Shown one piece after another: positions 23,035 through 31,511 of a stretch of DNA of 64,000 bases. The notes beneath the pieces were generated by a model. That model saw only the letters and a list, made by a program, of their open reading frames with translations. It had not been told where the DNA came from and ran no database searches. The stretch is from VFMC01 sp046331225 (lineage in GTDB: Bacteria > Actinomycetota > Acidimicrobiia > Acidimicrobiales > Ilumatobacteraceae), in contig JAXLRF010000005.1 of NCBI GenBank assembly GCA_046331225.1, forward strand, positions 434,001 through 498,000, written 5' to 3'. The position numbers and the translations under genes are program-made. How positions within the stretch are numbered: the first letter of the stretch is position 1; each line of letters begins with the position of its first letter.

Positions 23035-23062
23035 CGCGGAACTGCCGATCCTGACGCGCTAC
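23031..23062 (+). repeat. Array element 28 (last element)
   Basis: Closed by GTAGCGC/GCGCTAC; core GGAACTGCCGATCC. No further copy is seen to the right. Confidence 0.65.
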
Positions 23063-23206
23063 GCAGGCGAAGCCGACGCCCAGATCATCTCGTCTGCACT
23101 GCCCCCTAGCCGCCGGTCATGAGGGTGATCCGTGGCATCGGCTGGGCGCGCCGGGGTCGTTGAGGGCGCAGAGACGCGACGCTTGCGAGCGAGCCAGCGA
23201 GCGCGG

Positions 23207-24421
23207 TCAGTCGAGACCGAGGCATCGGCCGTCGACGAGGGTGTTCATCGCAGCGAACGCGTTCCCGACCGGATCACCGTCTCCGACTTCGTCGGCTTCG
23301 GTGAACGAACCTTGATCGGCGATCGAGGTCGTGAAGTCGATCAGGACCCTCAGATGCGGCAGGGCATCGGCAGAGGCGAAGGGCTCGATGGCTCGGAAGT
23401 ACTCGCCTGCGACGACCACCTCCTCGAACTCGTCGATGCGCTGTGGACGGCTGTTGATCACCTCGACCGCCCAACAGAACAACTGATCCTCGGCGGCTGG
23501 GACGAAACCAGACGCAGGACCCGCTGTGCCCCCCGAGGGGTCGCTGCGACCGAAGTACGCCCCGGCCGATTCCGCCGGTCCCGTGCGAAGAACGACGATC
23601 GGGATCACCGTATCCATCTCCGCCAGCGACGCAGGGACAGCTCCGCCACCCGACACCGTCGTCGTCGTGGGTGCAACTGGCGCTGGACTGGTCGGCGGCG
23701 ACGATGCGTCGACGCCCTCGATCACCGCGATGACGTCATCGAGCGACGGCCTGTTCTGCTCCCGACCCGGTTCCAAGAACTGGGTCGCATCAGGCGCCGA
23801 CCCCGATGGCGGGGGGATCGTGTAGGCATCACGAAGACCCTGGAAGCTGTCGTCACGGGCGGACACCGTGTCACCGTCGATGTCGAGGACCGCCAACGGA
23901 CCCGGAAGCAGGACGTGAGCGCCACCGAGGCGCTCGAGAACGTCTGTTGCCTCCTCGTCGAAGGCGGACGGTGTCTCGAGCAGGAACGCGACATGGCGAC
24001 CCGTCAACGATGCCTCAGGCACCGCACCCTCGGCGGCCCACGCGACCACCGTCGACGCACCCTCGAGCGAGGCGCCGCGCAACACCCGATCGATCGCGAA
24101 CTCCGCGACGTAGAAGTCGGCGCCGTCCAGCCGGACCCGCTCCAGCACCGACACCGCCGAGGTCAGCACGACGGCATCGCTCGCCCTCGCCAGGTCTTCG
24201 ACCGTGTACGCCCCATGCCCCGGCTCGTCCGACGCACTCACGCCGGCCTCCCGCAAGACCGGATCTGTCGCGTCCGGCTCTGCGGTCACGGCTGCGGCGA
24301 CGTCATCGGCAGGCGTGGGGGTCGGTACGTCCGGGTCAGCGGCACCTGTCCCGCATCCAGACAACACGATCGCCGCGACCACGCCGGCCACGGTGACGCC
24401 CGTGCGACGAAGAACCTGCAT
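23207..24421 (-). CDS. Lipoprotein (404 aa)
   Basis: 404 residues from ATG 24421. The signal MQVLRRTGVTVAGVVAAIVLSGC gives lipid Cys23. Residues 70-190 (AYTVEDLARASDAVVLTSAV, then VAEFAIDRVLRGASLEGAST and RHVAFLLETPSAFDEE) match the first domain of the neighbouring lipoprotein, which has LAKSSDLVGRVG and FDQVLRGDQLTRSVVVV. A Pro/Thr linker (SPPTSPAPVAPTTTTV) precedes a second domain (EDQLFCWAVEVINSRPQR). Surface anchoring is the only firm inference. No array element lies between this gene and the next. Confidence 0.78.
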   Translation of the reverse strand: MQVLRRTGVTVAGVVAAIVLSGCGTGAADPDVPTPTPADDVAAAVTAEPDATDPVLREAGVSASDEPGHGAYTVEDLARASDAVVLTSAVSVLERVRLDGADFYVAEFAIDRVLRGASLEGASTVVAWAAEGAVPEASLTGRHVAFLLETPSAFDEEATDVLERLGGAHVLLPGPLAVLDIDGDTVSARDDSFQGLRDAYTIPPPSGSAPDATQFLEPGREQNRPSLDDVIAVIEGVDASSPPTSPAPVAPTTTTVSGGGAVPASLAEMDTVIPIVVLRTGPAESAGAYFGRSDPSGGTAGPASGFVPAAEDQLFCWAVEVINSRPQRIDEFEEVVVAGEYFRAIEPFASADALPHLRVLIDFTTSIADQGSFTEADEVGDGDPVGNAFAAMNTLVDGRCLGLD

Positions 24422-24503
24422 CACGTCGCGTCTCCTCCCTCGATCACCGTCGACGTCGATGAGCAGCGGATCGTAGTGGCGGTGCCGAGCAAGTGATCGA
24501 TTC

Positions 24504-25634
24504 TCATGGCGCGGCTGAACAATCGAGCTGGGCCGATCGTGGTTCCGGAGTGCTGTAGCCGCCTGCCGGTGCGAACGATCCTTCGGGTCGACAGCCGAAC
24601 AGCGACCGATCTCCGAGCGGAGCAGCGAGCTCGATCGTGGTCTCACGCGACCCGAGCGCTGTCGGGCACGACGCTCCCTCGTCACCGGCGAACGCGACCA
24701 CGACTCGCAAGGTGACGCTCGTGTCCGTCTCGTCGATCTCGACCCGGTCGAGTTCTTCGGAACATCCGGGATCGTTCGCGAAGTAGCGCAAAAGCAACGA
24801 AGCACCGTCCACGTGCAGCAGATCCCAGTCCACCAAGGTGCATTCGTCCGCACGGGCGCCGCGCTCGATCGGCACGACGCACTCGGACGCGAAGGCGGGG
24901 CTCTCGGGCCGAAGTCCAAGGTCGGGGTCAGACACGATTCGAACGACGTCGTCGACCGGGTAGGAATCCGTGACCGCCTCGGTCGAGACCACGAATGACT
25001 CTGACGTGACGGGATCGAATTCGCTCCTCGCGTATTGGGCGTCCGACATCAAGAGGCCGTAGAACTCGCCGCATCGAGACGTGGCGACGTCACCAACGAC
25101 GTCCAGTATCGAATTGACACCGGGCGTCAACGAGTAGATCGGCGAGTCGATACCCACGTTTCCGACGATCGCCGGATCGGCGACCTCGACGAGGAACACC
25201 ATCGACGATTTGGCAGAAGCGAGCTGCGGTCCGTGGTCGTCGTCGACGACCACTACGGACCGCGTGAGCTGGTCCCCGCGGAGTACCTGATCGAAATCGA
25301 CCGAGACCAACCGGCCCGTCACCCCGAACTGGGACATATCGGCCTTCCCGAGATCCTCAGCCGAGCCCACCCGGCCCACCAGATCGCTCGACTTCGCTAG
25401 GCCCTCGATCGTGCCGATCGGCCATGCAGGAGGCTCGCCGGCCTCGCCACACAACTCACCGGTCAGCGTAGGAGAGGTCGCCGGAGCGGTGACACTCGAC
25501 GGACTCGGCGCCGTCGAAGACGCTGTGGATTCGACCTCGTCCGCAGTGCCGCACGCGGCGAGCAGTCCAGCCGTCAGGAGCAGCATCGGGCGAGAAGCAC
25601 GCAGCACTCTGATTGGACGCAGCCAGGCCTCCAT
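24504..25634 (-). CDS. Lipoprotein (376 aa), two domains
   Basis: 376 residues from ATG 25634; MLLLTAGLLAAC gives lipid Cys28 after a somewhat long N-region, so a start at Met17 is possible. Domain 1 (about 60-200) shares the DxVLRG pattern with 23207-24421. Domain 2 (about 260-360; LLHVDGASLLLRYFANDPGC, GASCPTALGSRETTIELAAP, LGDRSLFGCRPEG) resembles the mature part of the cassette lipoprotein 5298-5810. The gene is thus a mosaic of domains seen elsewhere in this region. It is 82 bases upstream of 23207-24421 in the same direction, probably one operon. Confidence 0.78.
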   Translation of the reverse strand: MEAWLRPIRVLRASRPMLLLTAGLLAACGTADEVESTASSTAPSPSSVTAPATSPTLTGELCGEAGEPPAWPIGTIEGLAKSSDLVGRVGSAEDLGKADMSQFGVTGRLVSVDFDQVLRGDQLTRSVVVVDDDHGPQLASAKSSMVFLVEVADPAIVGNVGIDSPIYSLTPGVNSILDVVGDVATSRCGEFYGLLMSDAQYARSEFDPVTSESFVVSTEAVTDSYPVDDVVRIVSDPDLGLRPESPAFASECVVPIERGARADECTLVDWDLLHVDGASLLLRYFANDPGCSEELDRVEIDETDTSVTLRVVVAFAGDEGASCPTALGSRETTIELAAPLGDRSLFGCRPEGSFAPAGGYSTPEPRSAQLDCSAAP

Positions 25635-25819
25635 CAGTTCCCCCAGCTACTCCGCAGCGAGTACCGCAGTTGGAAACTCGACGGCATCCGAGAACCGTAC
25701 CCGCTGGTCCTGGTGAGGGCTGGAGCCCGCGGCGGAATCCGGGAACTTCGCACTGCCCGACGATGCCCCGCAGCTACGGCTTCCGCCACGGACGGCAATC
25801 GGGCCGTCGGCCGAAGGGT

Positions 25820-25945
25820 TTGCCAATCTCTTGCCAATCTTTCGGGCCGGAATCGTTGGTACGGAACGGCACAGCCCGGACGACCCGGCTAGCATTTGCC
25901 CTGCTCAGACCATACGGCACGCGACTGGTTGGTACTGGACGGACC
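25820..25945. repeat. Short direct repeats next to the tRNA fragment (arm-site candidates)
   Basis: TTGCCAATCTC (25820-25830) and TTGCCAATCTT (25831-25841) are tandem. GTTGGTACGGAACGG (near 25855) and GTTGGTACTGGACGG (near 25928) form a second pair. Such repeats beside a tRNA-derived core are typical of arm-type integrase sites. From 25635 to this point there is no convincing gene. Confidence 0.5.
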
Positions 25946-25952
25946 GTTCTGC

Positions 25953-26001
25953 TCACCCTCTCAAGGTGGCGGCACGGGTTCGAATCCCGTACGGGCTGCC
26001 A
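25953..26001 (+). tRNA. 3' half of tRNA-Glu(CUC), probable attachment-site fragment
   Basis: Anticodon arm TCACC-CTCTCAA-GGTGG (anticodon CTC at 25960-25962), variable loop CGGC, T arm ACGGG-TTCGAAT-CCCGT, then ACGGGCT, discriminator G and encoded CCA. The required 5' acceptor AGCCCGT and a D arm are absent upstream, so this is a partial gene. An element inserting at the anticodon loop would leave exactly this piece at its far end. Confidence 0.7.
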
Positions 26002-27478
26002 AAGCGTTGGCTCCTGGTTGTTCGGGCGTGAAAACGTCGAACAACCAGGAGCTTCCTCTGGTTCCAATTGCCTCCGCCTCCCAGGTGAGTCCAGCCGGGA
26101 ACGTCGCTGTCAGAAATTGCGGTCTCGACTCGGGTGAGATGGCCCGCCAGTAGGCCCTCAGATCGCTCAGCACGGCCGAGGCTCGTTCGAAGGTCGAAGC
26201 GGCGTCGACGATCTCCTCGGACAGTCCTGCGAGTTCAACCTCGATCGAGGTCAGTGCATCCCCAAGTCGCGACATCTCGCGCTCGTAGACCGCCTTGTCG
26301 ACGGTCTGCTCGTAGAGGAACGCCTCGACCAATCGAGTCTGCTTCGCGAGCAAGTCGGACCTGCGCTGCACGAGAGCCGTGCGTGCCTCCTGGACGCGGC
26401 GATTCGCAGATTGGACTGCGTCCTGGACGACTGCGCCCATCAGGGTCAGCACCTCAGGTCGGGCGCTCCTTTGCGTGAGGAACTCCTCGAACGTCGCCTC
26501 CAGCCGATCGTGACGAACGCTCGACTTGCCGCACATCTTCCGAGGACAGCGGTAGTAGCCGTACCGCCCGCCTCTGCCTCTCGACCAACTCGCTGTCAGG
26601 GGGGCGTCGCAGACCCCACAGCGAACCACGCGACGCAGCGGGAAGTCGGGGTGGTCGAGCACGTGGTGAGCGCTCGCAGAGGCGCTCCTCCCGACAACCT
26701 GAGCCGTCTGGAACTCCTCCGGCGTGACGATCGGTTCGAAGTCGCCCTGTACGTCGAGGTTCCAGCGCTCGATGACAATTCGCCCCTGGTAGATCTGGTT
26801 CGAAAGGATCTTGCTGAACATCTGCGCACTGACCCGACTTCCTGAGGGTTGGACCAGCCCGCGCGACGTCAGCCGATCCAGAGCCGTCGCCTTGGGGATG
26901 CCCTCGCCGACCATCAGGAATCCGTCGCGGACGAGGGGAGCCATTCGGGGGTCGTGCGTCAGGCTCGGAAGGCCGCGAATGCTGCCGGTGGATCGATAGC
27001 CCAGCGGAGGACGCCATACCCATCGGCCCTTCTCCGCCGCGGAGCGCATTCCGTCCCGAGTCCGCTGCGCCCTGGTGTCGTTGTCGAGCTGGGCAAGGCT
27101 CGCCGCCAGGTTCTCCATGAACTTTCCCATCGGCGAGTCGTCGAACTGCTCCTTGACGGCCCGCACCTGAATGCCGACCTTCTCAAGCGCCATTCGAATC
27201 TGCACGTAGTCGATCGCACTACGGCTGAGTCGGTCGACGCGGTCGATGATGAGGTGCGACACCACGCGTTTGCGATCCGCTACGCAGTCGCGCAGAAGTC
27301 GCTGGAGCTGAGTTCGATCGGCCGTCTTCGCGCTCTCTCCCTCCTCGGTATAGATGCGCCGGACAACGAGTCCTTGGCGGGCGCAGAAGTCGACGCACGA
27401 GCGCGTCTGATTTTCGAGCGAGTAGTTGTCGACCTGATCCGCTGTGCTCACGCGGACGTAGATGATCGCCTCACCCAT
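25961..27478 (-). CDS. Large serine recombinase (site-specific integrase/resolvase family)
   Basis: 505 residues from ATG 27478 (AGAGGAG upstream). Resolvase domain 1-150: IIYVRVSTADQ with nucleophile Ser11, then VVSHLIIDRVDRLSRSAIDY. Recombinase domain about 155-275. Zinc ribbon with Cys287, 290, 311 and 316 (VRCGVCDAPL, YRCPRKMCG). A long coiled coil (VQEARTALVQRRSDLLAKQT) follows. Such enzymes integrate or excise elements at short att sites without arm sequences. The last residues (ARTGFEPVPPP) are encoded by the antisense of the tRNA fragment, so the native C-terminus may have been altered by integration there. Confidence 0.92.
   Translation of the reverse strand: MGEAIIYVRVSTADQVDNYSLENQTRSCVDFCARQGLVVRRIYTEEGESAKTADRTQLQRLLRDCVADRKRVVSHLIIDRVDRLSRSAIDYVQIRMALEKVGIQVRAVKEQFDDSPMGKFMENLAASLAQLDNDTRAQRTRDGMRSAAEKGRWVWRPPLGYRSTGSIRGLPSLTHDPRMAPLVRDGFLMVGEGIPKATALDRLTSRGLVQPSGSRVSAQMFSKILSNQIYQGRIVIERWNLDVQGDFEPIVTPEEFQTAQVVGRSASASAHHVLDHPDFPLRRVVRCGVCDAPLTASWSRGRGGRYGYYRCPRKMCGKSSVRHDRLEATFEEFLTQRSARPEVLTLMGAVVQDAVQSANRRVQEARTALVQRRSDLLAKQTRLVEAFLYEQTVDKAVYEREMSRLGDALTSIEVELAGLSEEIVDAASTFERASAVLSDLRAYWRAISPESRPQFLTATFPAGLTWEAEAIGTRGSSWLFDVFTPEQPGANALAARTGFEPVPPP
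26010..26052. terminator. 15-bp inverted repeat after the tRNA fragment
   Basis: GCTCCTGGTTGTTCG (26010-26024) pairs perfectly with CGAACAACCAGGAGC (26038-26052). It lies inside the last codons of the recombinase gene and 9 bases after the tRNA CCA. A tRNA terminator or a recombination-related hairpin are both possible. Confidence 0.5.
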
Positions 27479-27763
27479 GCTTCGGCTCCTCTCTTGGAGC
27501 ACGTGCCGACTCGTCGATGACGAGTGCCACGACCTGATACAGCTGCGCGGTCAGCGCCGCAATCTCGGCGTCCGTCAACGGACATCCCTTGCCGAGAACG
27601 TTCCTCGCCTTCGATACCGAAAGCACCGGGACCTCGCTCTGGGCGAGCTTTGAGCACGCCCGTTGCGCTCGCGAGTCAGGGGCATCCTGTGTCGCGGCCT
27701 GTCTTCGGAGTGGTTGTCGACGTGAGGGGCATCCTCTGCGTCAGGTTCGACCACGCGGGTCAT
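27471..27763 (-). pseudogene. Small protein gene before the recombinase, probable frameshift
   Basis: ATG 27763 overlaps the TGA of the MerR gene and opens MTRVVEPDAEDAPHVDNHSE. Around 27690-27700 the protein-like sequence shifts frame and continues ATQDAPDSRAQRACSKLAQS, VSKARNVLGKGCPLTDAEIA and ALTAQLYQVVALVIDE to a TGA overlapping the recombinase start by 8 bases. A GTG at 27626 could alternatively start a 51-residue protein. Coupled position suggests a recombinase accessory protein, but no family is recognised. Confidence 0.4.
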
Positions 27764-28584
27764 GGCTTGATCGACTCCTCGCGCTGAACGGCAACGGTTC
27801 GGCCGTCCTTCCGATGAATCGTGATCTTCTGGTAGTCAGCAGCGCGAAGAAGGTCTCTAAGGGACTCGGTCGGGTCCGGACGAGTGAGACGGTTGATCCG
27901 TTCGATGGAGCCGTCCTTCATCAGGATTTCAAGGCTCACCACGTCAGGGTCCCGGAGTTCTCGGAGGATCCGCAACTCCTCTTGGGACTGCGCCGTAGAT
28001 GCGCGGTGAATATCTGCCATTAGCTTTCGCCCGGCCCCGTGCGACGGAAGGAAGAGCGGCTCCTTCAGAGTGGCGAAGAGTCGGTTAACGAGCGGACTCA
28101 CCTTCACGAAGGCAAACGCGTTGGTCGGACCGCCGAAGAAGCCGTGCGCCCAGAGGTCTGTGAATTCCAGCTCCGAATCCATGACGAACGTCTCCTTGAA
28201 GTCGGTCATCAGCCAGACCTCGACGCCGAGGATCACCATCAGTTCGGCAGCGGCCTGGAGATGGTTCGCCCCTTCCTGTGTCATCGAGTTCCGGACGAAC
28301 CTGAGACCCTCGTTCGAAGCGTTGAACTCCCGGCGAAGCTCCGCCAGAACCATCAACGTGAAGATGTCTCGTGGCGAGAAGCGTCTCCAGGAGGATTCGC
28401 GCTCGGTCTCTGACGGCAAGAGACCGCGGGAATCCCAGTCGTTGATCTGGCGATATGAGAGGCCGGTGGCTCGCCCGACGTCGCCTGCTGTGAAGGCCGC
28501 ACCTTCGTCCGGAGCTGGAGGGGCGGCGCGATCGTCTGCGGCGTCGCCAGACGCTTCCACGCGGTGCTTCTTGCCGTCGCCCAT
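27760..28584 (-). CDS. MerR-type HTH transcriptional regulator
   Basis: 274 residues from ATG 28584. Residues 30-85 (FTAGDVGRATGLSYRQIND, WDSRGLLPSE, RRFSPRDIFTLMVLAELR) form a MerR-like winged helix in which a recognition helix is followed by the W-x-x-x-G-L-L turn. The remaining 190 residues (VILGVEVWLMTDFKETFVM, then LEILMKDGSIERINRL) form an effector part with no recognised family. Its end overlaps the next ATG, so it is co-transcribed with the small gene and the recombinase and probably controls them. Confidence 0.82.
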   Translation of the reverse strand: MGDGKKHRVEASGDAADDRAAPPAPDEGAAFTAGDVGRATGLSYRQINDWDSRGLLPSETERESSWRRFSPRDIFTLMVLAELRREFNASNEGLRFVRNSMTQEGANHLQAAAELMVILGVEVWLMTDFKETFVMDSELEFTDLWAHGFFGGPTNAFAFVKVSPLVNRLFATLKEPLFLPSHGAGRKLMADIHRASTAQSQEELRILRELRDPDVVSLEILMKDGSIERINRLTRPDPTESLRDLLRAADYQKITIHRKDGRTVAVQREESIKP

Positions 28585-31511
28585 AGCGGCACGCTACCAA
28601 GTGAATTGAACGGCCCCGTTCATTTCTCGCCGGAACGCGCTTTCCGGCTCAGACTTACGGAGTCGGCGACGAGCGTCGGCGGGAGGGCCTTTTCGCTGGG
28701 GTCGCGAACGTGAGGGCGTCCTGCTCGACTAGCTCGACGTATCGCGCCAGCAGGACCTTGAAACGGGAGCTGTCGCCGTCGTGTTGATGTCGGCCGAAGA
28801 ACGCATCGACGGCGCGATCGAGCTTTGCGTGCGCAACCGCCAGGGCGGGAGGCATCGTGTTGGCCCCGTAGAGCGAGGCGAGCGTCTCGCCAGGGAAGCT
28901 CTCGCGGGCGGTGAGCACAGCCTCGGTCGCTTCACGGAAGCGCGCGAGCTGTGACGTCGATGCTTGTTCGAGGTCCGGGAACGGGAAGTTGTTGTAGACG
29001 ACTGAAACCGACACGCGATAGTCGCTCTTCAACCGCCCGCCAACGGTTCGGAGCCACGTGTTGAACATCTGGCTGGACAACAGACCGAAGTCATCGTTCG
29101 AGGCTCCGTCAATCGTGATGAGTTGCTCCGTTGCGACGATGTCTGCGTCGAGGAATGCGATCGGGAGATAGCGCCGCTCGCCGGAGGTCGAGCGTGGGAT
29201 GGCGAGGTATCGGCCGGTTGGCTGGCGGCGCTCAGCGAAGAGCGACGGGGTGATGGCAAGTCGACGCGTTGCGTCGCGATCTGAAAGGGCACGGTGCTCG
29301 CGCACTCGCTCGATACGCCGTTGCAGGACGGGACTCTTCGCAACTTCGCCAGGCGGAGCGGCTTCGAGCCAGAGGCACCAGCGCTCGATCGAGTTGACCA
29401 ACTCCTCTCCGCCGAGCAATCGGCGAACGAACCTGGCGGCAATGGGGTCCGCCATGACCTCGTCGATGCCTTCGGGGTAGAAGGGCGTGTAGGGAGGCTT
29501 CCCGTGGTCCGCCCGCCGAAGGTTGATGAGCTTGAAGTCCAAGGCGATCCGTTCTCTCATCTCCTCCGTCAAGCTCGCAGGGTCGATGAGCAGTCCTCCG
29601 CCGTCGTTGGGCATGCTCCCGTAGATCGCCGTAGAAGCTGTGGGAACCAGCGGCTTTCGTCGCTTCGTAACAACGATGTCAGGTCCTTCGACCAAGTACG
29701 GAGAGATGTTCTTCACGTCGGACCTCTCCAACACTGACGGAGTGTCCGGACCAGTGCGGCGCTCTTGGAAGAGAGGTACGGCCGAAGCCTTGGCCCCGTG
29801 AGACATGCCGATGATGACGCAGTGGACGGCAGCGAGACCGCGTGCCTCGTTCAGCCACTTGAACGTCCGGTAGGCGAAGTCGATGTGCATTCCCTTTGCG
29901 AAGAGCATCGGCCACAGCGTGGAGACGTTCTCTCCTTGGCTCAGGCTGTTCGTCGAGACGAACGCGACGCGAGTGGCGCGATTGGTCGAACCACTGATGT
30001 AGTCGGCGCTCTTGATGTACCAAGCGGCGACGTAGTCGAGGACGCCGTGGCCGCTTGCGTTTGCGAACGCGAGTCTCATGTCTGCGGCCTGTTCCGCGGT
30101 TCGGTACCCGCGACCGATGAAGGGCGGATTGCCGAACAGGTAGTCGCAGTCGTCAGCCGGAAGGACGTCTGTCTGCCAGTCCGTGCGCAGCGCGTTGCGT
30201 ACCTGGATATGGGGCGAGGACGGAATTGGGAAGCGCACGACCACCTGGCCGAACTCGGAGGACACCTCTCGGTTGCAGATGTGATCCATGAGGTACATCG
30301 CGGTTCGTGCGATCTGAGCGGGGAACTCCTCGATCTCGACGCCGTGGAATTGGCTAACCCGAACCTGGCATTCGAGGCTCACGTCAAGAATGAGCTGTCC
30401 CTCCACGGCCAGCAGATCGCGCAGGCGACGGAGTGCCTCGGTCTCGATCTGTCGGATTTCGCGGTAGGCGACGACCAAGAAGTTCCCGCAGCCGCAAGCG
30501 GGGTCGAAGAAGGTCAGGCTCTTGAGCTTGTCGAGGAGCGCTCGAAGTCGCGGCTTTGTGGTCGCCGCTGCGAGTTCCGAGCGAAGAGGGTCAACGAAGA
30601 GCGGGCGAATCGTGCGGAGGATGTTCTCCTCCGATGTGTAGTGAGCACCGAGTTGTCGGCGCTCCTCGGGCTGCATGACTTCCTGGAACGTTGAGCCGAA
30701 GATTGCAGGTGAGATCGCGGACCAGTTGAAGGAGCACGCTCGCAACAGGGCCTCGCGAACATCGCGGTCCGTTGGGGCGATTGTTAACGGCTCTGCGAAC
30801 AAGTCCCCGTTGATGTAGGTCAGCTCAGCCAGCGAGGATTCCAGACCCGCGGGGCGCTCACTCGGGGACGTGTTCAGCACCTCGAAGATGTGATGCATGA
30901 CTCTTCCGAGGTCGCTTCCGTCAGGCGCGGTGTGTTCGACGAGGTAGGTGTGGAAGCTGTTGCGCTCCCAGATCCAGGTGTCATCTGCGAAGAGGCAGAA
31001 CAACGTCCGCACCATCCAGACCCTCAGCGAGTGATCTCGGTAGCCGTTGCGCCTCAGGCGGTCGTGCACCTCGGCAAGGAGCCGGGTTGCTCGAAGGTTT
31101 ACGTCCTCGTGGTCTTCGACTCGCTCCCTTGGTCCGTGGTAGCCGCCAATCCACCAGAAGAGGTCGAGATGGTCTGCAAGTTCTGCGAGCGCGAACTCCC
31201 CTGAGGTTCCGTCGAGGAGGTTCTCCCATCGGAATCGCCCGAAGTCGCACGCGACGAGAAGCCAGGGAAACTCCGCGTCCGTCAGCGACGCGAGGTAGTC
31301 CTTCACCTGGCCCATTGCGGCGTCGAGGTCTTCGCCTCGGCTCTTGTGCTCGACGGCCATCTGTGCGGGATAGAGAAGATCGATGAAGCCGTGATTGCCA
31401 GTGCTGTCCCGCTTGGCGAGGAACTCATACCGAGCCACAGAGCGGCGGGAGACTGCGAAGCAAGCGAAGAAGTCGTTCCAGAAGCTCTGGCGCTCGGCCG
31501 ATTCGCTAGAG

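Larger units (their letters stand above)
1917..23062. other. Cassette array: attC-like palindromic elements alternating with small genes
   Basis: About 27 related elements of 40-75 bp separate mostly single genes. Read along the element the layout is: 5' arm often GCGCC or GTAGCGC, core GATCTGCCGATCGG, a middle stretch often CCTTGCGCTCGCC, and a 3' arm near CCCGGTCCGGGCATT followed by TGCGC. In the better copies the 3' arm is an imperfect inverted repeat of the 5' arm with unpaired bases, as in integron attC sites (for example GCGCC and GGCGC closing 2679-2746). Genes usually stop within 30 bases of the next element. Elements left of 11.05 kb are in minus orientation, those right of 11.5 kb in plus. 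The canonical attC box GTTRRRY is not conserved and no intI is in the window. A cluster of divergent attC sites lacking an integrase (CALIN) or an unrelated cassette system are both open. Confidence 0.7.

Noticed and set aside
1917..23062. Reading the repeats as a CRISPR array
   Set aside because: Spacing is irregular (300-1500 bp), spacers are protein-coding genes, repeats are imperfect and there are no cas genes.
1917..23062. Calling the elements canonical integron attC sites
   Set aside because: The GTTRRRY and RYYYAAC boxes could not be found consistently and no intI is present in the window, so only attC-like is claimed.
23132..24496. Long plus-strand frame opposite the lipoprotein 23207-24421
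   Set aside because: Arg-rich shadow of a gene with a clear lipoprotein signal on the minus strand.
25921..25952. D-arm-like GGTTGGTA upstream of the tRNA fragment, suggesting a complete tRNA
   Set aside because: No D stem or acceptor AGCCCGT can be formed and spacing is wrong; the GTTGGTAC stretch is instead one of a direct-repeat pair.
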